From Chryseobacterium ginsenosidimutans (GTDB taxonomy: Bacteria; Bacteroidota; Bacteroidia; Flavobacteriales; Weeksellaceae), in assembly GCF_030823405.1 (NCBI RefSeq), contig NZ_JAUSXC010000001.1, forward strand, positions 62,001 through 126,000: a stretch of 64,000 nucleotides of DNA, given 5' to 3'. A model generated the notes under the pieces. The model saw nothing but the letters and a program-made list of their open reading frames with translations, searched no databases and had not been told where the DNA came from. Positions 33,820 through 42,394 of the stretch are shown here, one piece after another; position 1 is the stretch's first letter, and each line of letters begins with the position of its first letter. Position numbers and translations under genes: made by a program.

Positions 33820-34836
33820 ATGAAAATTATTGTTCCTATGGCTGGACGCGGTTCCAGATTACGTCCACATACCTTGACGGTTCCGAAACCTCTTATTCCT
33901 ATCGCAGGAAAGCCTATCGTACAGAGGTTGGTGGAAGATATTGCTAAAGTTGCAGGAGAAGAAATTGAAGAAGTAGCTTTTATCATTGGAGATTTCGGTT
34001 CTGAGATTGAGAAATCTCTTCTTCAGATCGCTGAAAAATTAGGAGCAAAAGGAAGCATTTATTATCAAACCGATCCACTTGGAACAGCTCATGCGATTAA
34101 ATGTGCCGAGCAGTCTATGAGTGGAGACGTTGTTATCGCTTTTGCAGACACACTCTTCCGTGCAGATTTCATATTAGATAAAAATTCAGACGGTGTTATT
34201 TGGGTGAAAAGTGTAGAAGATCCATCGGCTTTCGGAGTTGTAAAATTGGATAATTACGGTTTTATTACAGATTTTGTTGAAAAACCTCAGACTTTTGTAT
34301 CAGACCTGGCAATTATCGGTATTTATTATTTCAACAGTGCCGAAAAATTGATGGATGAAATTAATTACATCATGGATAATGATATTAAAAACGGAGGCGA
34401 ATATCAATTAACTACAGCATTAGAAAACCTAAGAGCAAAAGGTGCAAAATTCTCTTTAGGCAAAGTGAATGACTGGATGGATTGCGGAAACAAAAATGCA
34501 ACCGTAGAAACCAACGGTAAAATTCTTCAATACGAAAAAGAAGAAATGTCACATTATCCAAGTTCTGCAACGATTGAAAACTCATTAATTATTCAGCCTT
34601 GCTTTATCGGTGAAAATGTGAAGATATTAAATTCTAAAATCGGGCCCGGAGTTTCATTAGGAAACAATACTACTGTTATCAATTCTAATGTACACAATTC
34701 TTTAATTCAGGAAAATACAATTATCGATCACGGAAACCTTTCAAATTCTATGATCGGGAATTCTGCACAGTATTTCGGAGTTGCAAGGGAAATCTCTTTG
34801 GGAGATTATTCGGTTTTGGATTTTTTATCTAAATAA
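33820..34836 (+). CDS. Sugar-phosphate nucleotidyltransferase with left-handed beta-helix
   Basis: Makes a nucleotide-activated sugar. Residues 1-240 are a NTP_transferase domain with the nucleotide-binding MAGRGSRLRPHTLTVPKPL and metal site VIAFADTLF; residues about 255-338 have hexapeptide-like repeats (ENSLIIQPCFIGENVKILNS). At 338 residues it resembles the glucose-1-phosphate thymidylyl- or mannose-1-phosphate guanylyltransferase-like family, but the substrate is not resolved. It stands 134 bases after the flippase gene. Confidence 0.88.
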   Translation: MKIIVPMAGRGSRLRPHTLTVPKPLIPIAGKPIVQRLVEDIAKVAGEEIEEVAFIIGDFGSEIEKSLLQIAEKLGAKGSIYYQTDPLGTAHAIKCAEQSMSGDVVIAFADTLFRADFILDKNSDGVIWVKSVEDPSAFGVVKLDNYGFITDFVEKPQTFVSDLAIIGIYYFNSAEKLMDEINYIMDNDIKNGGEYQLTTALENLRAKGAKFSLGKVNDWMDCGNKNATVETNGKILQYEKEEMSHYPSSATIENSLIIQPCFIGENVKILNSKIGPGVSLGNNTTVINSNVHNSLIQENTIIDHGNLSNSMIGNSAQYFGVAREISLGDYSVLDFLSK

Positions 34837-34875
34837 GTATATATCAGAAAATATTTAACTCAAATAAAGTATCTT

Positions 34876-34905
34876 CAAACCACACAAAATGTTTTGTGTG
34901 GTTTG
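34876..34905. terminator. Perfect 30-bp palindrome after the nucleotidyltransferase gene
   Basis: CAAACCACACAAAA and TTTTGTGTGGTTTG are exact inverse copies around a 2-base centre. There is no T-run after it, so it may be a factor-assisted terminator or a binding site rather than a simple intrinsic terminator. Confidence 0.6.
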
Positions 34906-34949
34906 GCGTTAATATTGCAACATATTTTTAAAATTGAAAAGGTAAATAC

Positions 34950-35798
34950 ATGAAAAACTGGATCATAGTACTATTATTACTATTTGTGGTCACTTCTTGC
35001 AAAACAAAGAATTCCGCCAGAAAAAAAGATAATAATATCAAAATTGATAGTACTTACGTTTTAGAAGAAAACAAAACCCCGCGAGATGTAAATGAACCGG
35101 TAAGCGATAAACTTGCATTCTATGAACATGTAATTCCACAGCCTCAGTTTGAACAGATCAAAATAAGCAGTAAGATAAATGTGGAAACAGGAAGTTTTGT
35201 TCCGACACTTGACGCTACAGTTTATATTGAAAAGGACAAGAAAGTATGGATGAACCTTACGGCATTTTTATTCACAGTCGCCCGCGGAATTGCCACTCCT
35301 GACGGGATAAAAGGACAAGACAAGACGTCTAAAGCCTACATCGATTCAGACTTTGATTACCTTAATAATTTGCTGAATGTAAATTTTATCGATTATAAAT
35401 CCTTAGAAAAAATTCTGCTCGGAAGAACGTTTGTTAAGATTAACGATTCTCAATTTACACTGACAAGAAATGCACAGGGTTTTAAAATGGCATCCAATGT
35501 TAATCAAAAAATAGTAACAGACGAAAAAACAAGAGAATATAAAATTGTTTTACAGTATGATAAAAACTATGATTTGCTGAATGTAAACCTAAAGGATGTT
35601 TTATCTCCTGATGAGATGGATGTTTCTTACGACAATTGGGAAGAAATCAATGGCATTCGGCTTCCTAGAAATGTTAAAATAATTATAAAAGGCTCAAAAA
35701 GCAGTCAGATTTTAATGGAAAATACGAAATTTGACTTTTCGAGGATGGATACACCCTATTCTGTACCATCTAGTTATAAGAAAATTGAGATTAAATGA
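34950..35798 (+). CDS. DUF4292 lipoprotein
   Basis: The 282-residue protein has a lipoprotein signal (WIIVLLLLFVVTSC) and a beta-rich DUF4292 domain, recognisable by the repeated short strands (for example KISSKINVETGSFVPTLDAT and LLNVNFIDYKSLEKILLGR). The fold resembles LolA/LolB-type lipoprotein carriers, so a part in outer-membrane lipoprotein or lipid handling is possible. Its stop overlaps the start of the M23 gene (ATGA), an arrangement I know as common in this phylum. Confidence 0.85.
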   Translation: MKNWIIVLLLLFVVTSCKTKNSARKKDNNIKIDSTYVLEENKTPRDVNEPVSDKLAFYEHVIPQPQFEQIKISSKINVETGSFVPTLDATVYIEKDKKVWMNLTAFLFTVARGIATPDGIKGQDKTSKAYIDSDFDYLNNLLNVNFIDYKSLEKILLGRTFVKINDSQFTLTRNAQGFKMASNVNQKIVTDEKTREYKIVLQYDKNYDLLNVNLKDVLSPDEMDVSYDNWEEINGIRLPRNVKIIIKGSKSSQILMENTKFDFSRMDTPYSVPSSYKKIEIK

Positions 35799-37360
35799 TT
35801 AAAAAATTTAGCTTTTTAATAGGTATTCTACTGTTTGGATTCCATAACGGACAGGTTCAGAAGAAGGAACAGCTGCAAAAACAAAATGCCGAACTTAAAA
35901 AACAAATTGCACAAATAAATACAGATTTAGCAAAGACCAGAAATGAATCTAAACTTTCTGTTGCTTACCTTGATAACGTTAATAAAAAATTAGCGTTACG
36001 AGAAAAGGTATATACCAATACACAGAAGGAAAAAAGATTTATTGAAGATGATATTTACCTTCGTCAGTTAGAAATTAACCGCCAAAATAAAGATCTAAAA
36101 GTTCTTAGAGAGAATTATGCTAAAGTTTTAGTAAATGCTTACAAAAACAAAGGCGTACAAAATAAAGTTACCTTCATTCTTTCTGCCAAAAATATGGGAG
36201 AAGCAATCCGAAGGGTTCAATATCTTAAACAATACTCTGATTATCAAGATAAAAAAGCTGCAGAAATCACAAATGCAGCGGCTAAAATTAAGCAGGCAAT
36301 TAATCAGAAACAAAATTCTGTAAAAGAGAAAGCAAATCTATTGACTAGCCAACAGAAAGATTTGGCAACAATTAGTGTTGAAAGAGCTCAAAAAGAACAG
36401 CTGGTAATTGATTTCAAGAAAAATGAATCTAAATTAACATCAGAATTAAGACAAAAGCAGACACAGTCTAAGGCATTGGAAGGACAGATAAGATCCATCA
36501 TTGCCGAAGAAATAAGAATAGCAAAAGCTGAGGAAGAAGCAAGGAAAAAAGCTGAGGCAGAAAAAATTCGTCTGGCAAAAATAGCGGCTGACAGAGAAAA
36601 AGCCAGAATTGAAGCAGAAAACAAAGCAAGAGCTCAAGCCTTGGAAAGAGAAAGGCTGCTTGCAGAAGCAGAAGTAAAAAAAGCCTCAGAATTAGCAGCA
36701 AAAAGATCTGAAGAAGAAAGAAAAAGGAATGAAGAAGCTGCAAAAAGTGAAGCAACAGCAAGAGACGAAGCCAGAAAAGTAGCTGCAAAAAAAGCTTCTG
36801 ACGAAGCAACTGCAAAAGCAAAAGAAGCTTCTGTAAAATTAGTTGCAGCAAAAGCCGCCGAAGCCGCATTAGAAAAGAAAAAAGAAGACGATAAAAAAGC
36901 TGCAGAAACAAAGGCAATGACCAATTATGGTGTTACTACTGTAGCCGGAAGTAATTTTGCAGATAATAAAGGAAGATTAGGATATCCTGCCGATAGAATA
37001 GGACAGATTACTCACCGTTTCGGAAGACATCCTCATCCCGTTTTTAAAAATATTGATGAAGAAAATAACGGTATTAAAATCTCTGTATCATCAGGAACAC
37101 GTGCAAAATCAGTATTTCCCGGAACTGTATCTTCTGTCATAGCAAGCAGTGACGGCACGAAAACAGTTATGTTGAAACATGGCAATTATTTCACTATTTA
37201 TTCCAACCTGGGAAGTGTAAGTGTTTCCAAAGGGCAGCAAGTTTCTGCGGGAACTATTTTGGGTGTTGTAGGTCAGGATTTCGACGGCACGTATACGCTT
37301 GATTTCCAAGTATGGAACGGAGGTACACCAGTTGATCCTTTAGGTTGGGTTTCTTATTAA
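35795..37360 (+). CDS. Coiled-coil M23 peptidase, EnvC-like murein hydrolase activator
   Basis: Exported protein of 521 residues. Residues 1-20 are a signal peptide, about 22-240 a coiled coil, about 240-370 a very Ala/Lys/Glu-rich helix, and about 400-521 an M23/LytM domain (RFGRHPHPVFKNIDEENNGI, FTIYSNLGSVSVSKGQQV). The zinc ligands look incomplete: the usual HxH is not seen (QVWNGG at the end instead of a HxH), which fits an EnvC/NlpD-type activator of amidases rather than an active peptidase. Likely role is in cell division or separation. Confidence 0.87.
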   Translation: MIKKFSFLIGILLFGFHNGQVQKKEQLQKQNAELKKQIAQINTDLAKTRNESKLSVAYLDNVNKKLALREKVYTNTQKEKRFIEDDIYLRQLEINRQNKDLKVLRENYAKVLVNAYKNKGVQNKVTFILSAKNMGEAIRRVQYLKQYSDYQDKKAAEITNAAAKIKQAINQKQNSVKEKANLLTSQQKDLATISVERAQKEQLVIDFKKNESKLTSELRQKQTQSKALEGQIRSIIAEEIRIAKAEEEARKKAEAEKIRLAKIAADREKARIEAENKARAQALERERLLAEAEVKKASELAAKRSEEERKRNEEAAKSEATARDEARKVAAKKASDEATAKAKEASVKLVAAKAAEAALEKKKEDDKKAAETKAMTNYGVTTVAGSNFADNKGRLGYPADRIGQITHRFGRHPHPVFKNIDEENNGIKISVSSGTRAKSVFPGTVSSVIASSDGTKTVMLKHGNYFTIYSNLGSVSVSKGQQVSAGTILGVVGQDFDGTYTLDFQVWNGGTPVDPLGWVSY

Positions 37361-37376
37361 AAAAAGACTAACTTTG
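37345..37376 (+). promoter_or_regulatory. Predicted tatA promoter
   Basis: TTG at 37345 and an exact -7 element TAACTTTG at 37369-37376 are separated by 21 bases. The -33 overlaps the end of the M23 gene. Confidence 0.5.
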
Positions 37377-37390
37377 TAAAAAATTTAGAA

Positions 37391-37606
37391 ATGAATACAT
37401 TAACAATATTGTCATTATCTTGGCAACATATCTTAATCGTAGCAATACTTCTTGTGTTACTTTTCGGGGGTAAAAAAATTCCTGAATTAATGAGAGGTGT
37501 AGGTTCTGGTATTAAAGAATTTAAAGATGCTGTAAAAGAGGAGGACAAACCAGGTTCTGAGAAAAAAACTTCTTCAACCGACGTTAATAATCCTTCTAGC
37601 AACTAA
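37391..37606 (+). CDS. tatA: Twin-arginine translocase subunit TatA
   Basis: Forms the protein-conducting part of the Tat export system. The 71-residue protein has an N-terminal membrane helix (WQHILIVAILLVLLF), the FGGKKIPELMRG hinge and the amphipathic helix GVGSGIKEFKDAVK, then a polar tail. No tatC lies next to it. It has its own promoter and is followed after 17 bases by a DUF4254 gene. Confidence 0.93.
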   Translation: MNTLTILSLSWQHILIVAILLVLLFGGKKIPELMRGVGSGIKEFKDAVKEEDKPGSEKKTSSTDVNNPSSN

Positions 37607-37623
37607 AAATTCTTTAAAATCAG

Positions 37624-38238
37624 ATGAATTTTACTGAGACTGCATGGAAAGTCTTCAATCAATCTATTGAAGATTATCACATGACTGATGATGTTAACAC
37701 TCTAATTAATAACCCGTTTGAAAAGGACACTTTGGAACGGATTTTGTATGCTAAGAACTGGATTGATACCGTTCAATGGCATTTGGAAGATATAATTAGA
37801 GACGAGAATATTGATCCAACTGAAGCTCTTCAGCTGAAGAGAACCATAGATGCCTCAAATCAGAAAAGAACTGATTTGGTGGAGTTTATAGACAGTTGGT
37901 TTCTTAATAAATTTGAAAATATAACTCCTAAACCTGAAGCAAAAATCAATACTGAAACTATCGCATGGGCGGTAGACAGGCTATCAATTCTTGCTTTAAA
38001 GGTTTATCACATGTCGTTAGAAGCAAACAGAGAATCAGCTTCAGAAGAACACAGAGCCAATTGTAAGGCAAAATTAGATGTTCTTCTTACACAGCACGAA
38101 GACCTGTCAACTTCTATTAATCAGTTGCTTACTGATATTGAGAACGGTGATGTTAAGATAAAGGTGTACAAACAAATGAAAATGTACAACGATGAAAGTC
38201 TTAACCCAATCCTCTATCAAAAGGGGCAACAGAAATGA
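37624..38238 (+). CDS. DUF4254-family protein (204 aa)
   Basis: Helical, soluble protein matching DUF4254 as I know it: TAWKVFNQSIEDYH at the N-terminus, then DTVQWHLEDIIRD and AWAVDRLSILALKVYHMS. The function is unknown; in this phylum such genes often neighbour lipopolysaccharide heptosyltransferase or envelope genes. The stop overlaps the next gene's ATG (ATGA). Confidence 0.8.
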   Translation: MNFTETAWKVFNQSIEDYHMTDDVNTLINNPFEKDTLERILYAKNWIDTVQWHLEDIIRDENIDPTEALQLKRTIDASNQKRTDLVEFIDSWFLNKFENITPKPEAKINTETIAWAVDRLSILALKVYHMSLEANRESASEEHRANCKAKLDVLLTQHEDLSTSINQLLTDIENGDVKIKVYKQMKMYNDESLNPILYQKGQQK

Positions 38239-38693
38239 AACAATTAATTTTTTTTGGGGTAATAATTATTATAACATCCTCTTGTGCAACGGAAAAACCA
38301 AACTTTTCTCCGCTGTCTGCGAGTTTTTATAGTGAAACAAAAGGTTCTGATTCGGACAGAGGAGCAAAGAACAGCATTGAAATTAATGTAAAAGAAAATG
38401 TAAATGCTTCTGAGATCTCCAATCTGATTGCTACCTTTCCACAGTTTAAAAATACAGGCTTAAATACCGAAATTACAACTCTGAAGTATAGTTTGCAGAA
38501 TTATTTATATGCAATTGATGCCAATAATGTATCCGGAAAAAACAGAGCCCTAAAAGATTTTGAAAAATCTTATAAAAAAATTCAGAAGCTCAGACAAGAT
38601 CTTAATAAAGATGATGATGAAGTTCTCAACAGATATCTGGTAAGATTAAAAACCAACATTTCTGCAATCGAAGATTCTATTAAAGGAAATTAA
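38235..38693 (+). CDS. Small lipoprotein of unknown function (152 aa)
   Basis: Residues 1-17 form a lipoprotein signal (LIFFGVIIIITSSC). The rest is mostly helical with a charged C-terminal coiled coil (FEKSYKKIQKLRQDLNKDDD). No family is recognised. It overlaps the DUF4254 gene by four bases and precedes the GTP cyclohydrolase II gene by 20 bases, so it is translated from the same message. Confidence 0.78.
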   Translation: MKQLIFFGVIIIITSSCATEKPNFSPLSASFYSETKGSDSDRGAKNSIEINVKENVNASEISNLIATFPQFKNTGLNTEITTLKYSLQNYLYAIDANNVSGKNRALKDFEKSYKKIQKLRQDLNKDDDEVLNRYLVRLKTNISAIEDSIKGN

Positions 38694-38713
38694 AAAACTA
38701 ATTTACGACATTA

Positions 38714-39310
38714 ATGATTAAAATTCAGGCGGAATCCAACGTTCCTACGGAACACGGCACTTTCCGAATGATTGCTTTATCCGAAAACGAAAATGACTGG
38801 ATGCCTCATATGGCAATTGTAGCAGAAAATACAGACTTTTCAAAGCCTGTAAATGTGCGTTTCCACTCAGAATGTATTACCGGAGAAGTTTTCCATTCAA
38901 AAAAATGTGAATGTGGGCAGCAATTAGACGCTGCAATGAAATATATCCATGAAAATGGAGGAATTATAGTTTACCTTCGACAGGAAGGAAGAAATATAGG
39001 GATCATCAATAAATTAAAAGCATATTCTTTACAGGAAAAAGGATTTGATACTGTAGAAGCTAACTTAAAGCTTGGACTTCCCGCAGATGACAGAAACTTC
39101 GGAGTGGCCATTGATATTTTAAATTTATTAGACGTAAAAGATATCAACCTTCTTACCAATAATCCCGAAAAGGTAAAATATGTAAAAGAAAGTAATATTC
39201 ATTTGAACTCAAGAGTTCCTTTACAGATTCCGGCAAACGAAAACAGTAAAGGATATTTACAGACAAAGAAAGATTATTTTGGTCATTTACTCGATGATAA
39301 TGACAAGTAA
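38714..39310 (+). CDS. ribA: GTP cyclohydrolase II
   Basis: First enzyme of riboflavin synthesis, opening GTP to a diaminopyrimidine. The 198-residue protein has the zinc Cys cluster CITGEVFHSKKCECGQQL, the catalytic YLRQEGRNIGIINKLKAY and the C-terminal LTNNPEKVKY, covering a complete stand-alone RibA domain; the DHBP synthase part present in fused RibBA is absent. It ends an operon and is followed by a terminator. Confidence 0.94.
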   Translation: MIKIQAESNVPTEHGTFRMIALSENENDWMPHMAIVAENTDFSKPVNVRFHSECITGEVFHSKKCECGQQLDAAMKYIHENGGIIVYLRQEGRNIGIINKLKAYSLQEKGFDTVEANLKLGLPADDRNFGVAIDILNLLDVKDINLLTNNPEKVKYVKESNIHLNSRVPLQIPANENSKGYLQTKKDYFGHLLDDNDK

Positions 39311-39320
39311 ATAAAAAAGC

Positions 39321-39355
39321 AAAATCTCCGATAGAATTTCTACCGGAGATTTTTT
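39321..39355. terminator. Terminator between ribA and the convergent lipoprotein gene
   Basis: AAAATCTCCG and CCGGAGATTTTTT pair (one mismatch further in), with A and T runs on both sides, usable from both strands. Confidence 0.82.
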
Positions 39356-39385
39356 GTAATTATAAAAAACTGAAAAGATATATTC

Positions 39386-39913
39386 TTATTTAAATTTAAT
39401 AGTATTTACTTTAGACTCATCAATGTTATAATATTTAATAACGCTGTTGTAATCTTCATAATTTACAGCTGAATTTTTACCAGCATTTGCAGGAACTAAA
39501 ACAACTCTGAAAGTTTGATTGTTTAAGTACTGCGTTGTTTCTCCAGATGTCATTTGTGTAGACTGATTAAAGTTCGCAGTAGTAGTGATATTCACTTCAC
39601 TTGTATTAAAATCAAAATTATAATCTAATTCTCTGCCTGTTGGTAAATTTTGTGCATTATCTAAATAATAAGTTTTAGGTACACTTTGCCATACATTTCC
39701 AACCTTTCTATAAACTAAAACAACATCCGTATTTAGAATATTGATATCCATAGTAAGTTTAAAATTGTTTCCACTATTAAATGTTCCTGTTGCATCTTTC
39801 ATCTGAGCAATAGTATCATTATCCTGATATGGAGTATTATCATCATTATTATCACAGCTGAATATGAATAAGCTCACAAAAGCTAATAGTAAAATTGGAA
39901 GAAATTTTTTCAT
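39386..39913 (-). CDS. Lipoprotein of unknown function (175 aa)
   Basis: The signal (FLPILLLAFVSLFIFSC) ends at a lipobox Cys. After an acidic linker (DNNDDNTPYQDND, typical for surface-exposed lipoproteins of this phylum) the protein is beta-rich. No family is recognised. It is single and convergent with ribA. Confidence 0.75.
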   Translation of the reverse strand: MKKFLPILLLAFVSLFIFSCDNNDDNTPYQDNDTIAQMKDATGTFNSGNNFKLTMDINILNTDVVLVYRKVGNVWQSVPKTYYLDNAQNLPTGRELDYNFDFNTSEVNITTTANFNQSTQMTSGETTQYLNNQTFRVVLVPANAGKNSAVNYEDYNSVIKYYNIDESKVNTIKFK

Positions 39914-39982
39914 TTTATAAAAGTTTAGTTATTTATTATTTATAAAGCATATTCAAATCATATACCAAAAAATTCAAAAACA

Positions 39983-40014
39983 TTGTTTTCATCATTTTTT
40001 TAATTGTATTTTTG
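39983..40014 (+). promoter_or_regulatory. Predicted promoter of the GH3 gene
   Basis: TTG at 39983 and an exact -7 element TATTTTTG at 40007-40014 are 21 bases apart; the start codon at 40031 follows closely. Confidence 0.5.
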
Positions 40015-40030
40015 TTCTTATTCAAAAATT

Positions 40031-41722
40031 ATGAAGAAACTAGTTTACACTTCGCTCTTTATTTTCTTATTTCTAAGCTCAAAAATATCAGCCCAATATC
40101 AGCCTAAAGACATTTCCAAAGAAGATTTGAAAAAGGCAAAACACTGGGTCGACAAAACATATAAAAGCCTTTCGCAAGATGAAAAACTAGGACAGCTTTT
40201 TATTATCGCATTATATACCAACAAAGGTGAAAATGAGATTAATAATGTAAGAAACATCGTTATTAACGATAAAATCGGGGGTCTTATTTTAATGCAGGAT
40301 GATGCTGCAAGAGAAATTAACCTGGTTAATGAATTTCAGCAAAAATCAAAAATTCCTTTGATGATCGGTATGGATGCAGAGTGGGGAGTTTTTCAGAGAA
40401 TTGCTGCGGCTCATAAATTCCCGTGGGCAATGACTTTGGGAGCCATTCAGGATAAAAACTTAATTGAGCAGATGTCTTCAAAAATAGCTGAAGACTGCCA
40501 CAGAATGGGAATTAATTGGGATTTTGCACCGGTTGTAGATGTAAATACCAATCCTGACAATCCGATTATCGGAAACAGAAGCTTTGGCTCTGAAGTTAAT
40601 AATGTAATTAGTTCTGCCCTATCCTATTCAAACGGTCTTCAGAATAACAATATTTTAGCTGCTATTAAGCATTTTCCCGGTCATGGTGATACCAGTACAG
40701 ATTCTCACTTAGATTTACCGGTTGTTTCACATAATTTGGAAAGATTAAATAATATTGAACTTGCCCCTTTCAAAGCTTTGGTGGATAAAGGAATCGGCGG
40801 CGTAATGGTTGCGCATCTATACGTTCCGGCTTTAGAATCAGAAAAAGGAATTCCTGCTTCTGTTTCAAAAAATATTGTTACAGGTTTACTGAAAGAAAAA
40901 TTAGATTATAAAGGCTTAATCATTACCGATGCTTTAAACATGGGGGCTGTCGCAAATAAATATAAGCCCGGAGAACTTGATGCAATGGCTTTCAAAGCAG
41001 GAAATGATATCATGCTGTTTTCACAAGGTGTTGCAAATGGTAAAAAATTGATTCAAAAAGCAATTGACAACGGAGAAATTTCTCAATCGAGAGTTGAGGA
41101 AAGTGTGAAAAAAATTCTTTTAACAAAATATTTCTTAGGTTTAGATAAATATACTCCAAGAAATCCTGAGAATATCAATTCAGATCTAAATAATGATTCT
41201 CATAAAGTTCTGGTTCAGAATTTATATTCAAATGCTTTGACCTTATTAAAAGATGATAAAAAATTACTCCCATTAACAGGAAAACAGGTTTATTATGTTC
41301 CTTTGGAAGAAGCTCCTTATCAGACTTTTGCAAATCAGCTAGGTTCAAATGTAATTATTAAAAAAGCTGATGAAATCAACACAATTCCTGCAAATTCTAC
41401 AGTGGTCGTTGGTTTACATAAAGACAACTCCACTGCTTACAAACCTTATAAAATTTCAGAAGCATCAAAAAAAGTTTTGGCTGATTTAACAAAAAACCAA
41501 AATATCATTTTAAATGTTTTCGGAAGCGCATATGCTTTGAAAGATATTGATATTTCAAAGGTTTCCACAGTTTTGGTTTCATATGAAAATAACGATGATT
41601 CAATGACTGCAACAGCAAATGCTCTGAACGGAAAAACAAAAATCTGGGGCAGACTTCCTGTCTTGGTTAATGATACATTAAAAGCAGGAATGGGGATCGA
41701 TTTTGATAATTCTAAAAAATAA
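40031..41722 (+). CDS. GH3 beta-N-acetylhexosaminidase, NagZ-like, exported
   Basis: The 563-residue protein has a signal peptide (SLFIFLFLSSKISAQ) and a GH3 TIM-barrel with the NagZ motif KHFPGHGDTSTDSH and the nucleophile Asp in GLIITDALNMGAV. The Asp/His pair in that motif marks N-acetylglucosaminidases rather than beta-glucosidases. A C-terminal domain of about 200 residues follows, as in Bacteroidota members. A role in peptidoglycan recycling or glycan degradation in the periplasm is likely. I use the ATG at 40031; a TTG at 40004 lies within the promoter. Confidence 0.9.
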   Translation: MKKLVYTSLFIFLFLSSKISAQYQPKDISKEDLKKAKHWVDKTYKSLSQDEKLGQLFIIALYTNKGENEINNVRNIVINDKIGGLILMQDDAAREINLVNEFQQKSKIPLMIGMDAEWGVFQRIAAAHKFPWAMTLGAIQDKNLIEQMSSKIAEDCHRMGINWDFAPVVDVNTNPDNPIIGNRSFGSEVNNVISSALSYSNGLQNNNILAAIKHFPGHGDTSTDSHLDLPVVSHNLERLNNIELAPFKALVDKGIGGVMVAHLYVPALESEKGIPASVSKNIVTGLLKEKLDYKGLIITDALNMGAVANKYKPGELDAMAFKAGNDIMLFSQGVANGKKLIQKAIDNGEISQSRVEESVKKILLTKYFLGLDKYTPRNPENINSDLNNDSHKVLVQNLYSNALTLLKDDKKLLPLTGKQVYYVPLEEAPYQTFANQLGSNVIIKKADEINTIPANSTVVVGLHKDNSTAYKPYKISEASKKVLADLTKNQNIILNVFGSAYALKDIDISKVSTVLVSYENNDDSMTATANALNGKTKIWGRLPVLVNDTLKAGMGIDFDNSKK

Positions 41723-41738
41723 TTTCATAAACTAAACC

Positions 41739-42377
41739 ATGTCAGAATATATAAAAATCTTTTCCATTTTCTTTATTGCTTTTTCTCTTGGTATCAAAGC
41801 ACAGAAATATGATGCAACTTTATACTTTTCGGACGGAAGTAAAAAAGATGGTAAAACCGATGCCGTCGTAAACGGAGAACCCAAATTAAACTTTATTGAA
41901 AACGGACAGTCTAAAAAAGAGAAAATTAAAGTTGAAAATCTTGAAAAAGTAGAGTATCACAACGAAAATAAAGAATCTGTAATAGTTGAAAGAAAAGAAT
42001 TTCTTTATCACATGGGCGACAGAAAGCCAAAAAGTGACTATAACTGGATGATTAAAATTCATTCCGGCGAAGTTTCCGTTTATACATCTTCCGGCTTTGA
42101 TCCCGGAGTAAGTTTTAATATGCAATACAGAATTACACCGACTAATGTTAGAGATTATTTCTTTCAATATAAAAATGAAAAACCTGAGCTTATTTATTTT
42201 ATTTCAAGTGATCTGGTTTTAAATAAAAAGAAAGTAGTATCAAATTTTATTAAACATTTTTTTGAAGAAATATGTCCTAATTTAGTTACAAATTATAACA
42301 ACAATAAAATTAGGTTCAAAGACAATCCAATGCCTTTGGTTACCTATTACGAAAAAAACTGTAGTACAACAAACTAA
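41739..42377 (+). CDS. Exported hypothetical protein (212 aa)
   Basis: Signal peptide IFSIFFIAFSLGIKAQ, then a beta-rich region of short strands (KYDATLYFSDGSKKDGKTDA). No known family recognised. It lies 16 bases after the GH3 gene and 17 bases before bshA, so it is probably co-transcribed. Nothing points to a role in thiol synthesis. Confidence 0.72.
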   Translation: MSEYIKIFSIFFIAFSLGIKAQKYDATLYFSDGSKKDGKTDAVVNGEPKLNFIENGQSKKEKIKVENLEKVEYHNENKESVIVERKEFLYHMGDRKPKSDYNWMIKIHSGEVSVYTSSGFDPGVSFNMQYRITPTNVRDYFFQYKNEKPELIYFISSDLVLNKKKVVSNFIKHFFEEICPNLVTNYNNNKIRFKDNPMPLVTYYEKNCSTTN

Positions 42378-42394
42378 AAATATCTATACAACAT

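Noticed and set aside
36498..36924. Long open frames on the minus strand with Leu/Phe- and Ala/Ser-rich translations
   Set aside because: They are antisense to the Ala/Lys/Glu-rich helix of the M23 protein; the biased codons of that region remove stops on the other strand. No start context or homology is seen.
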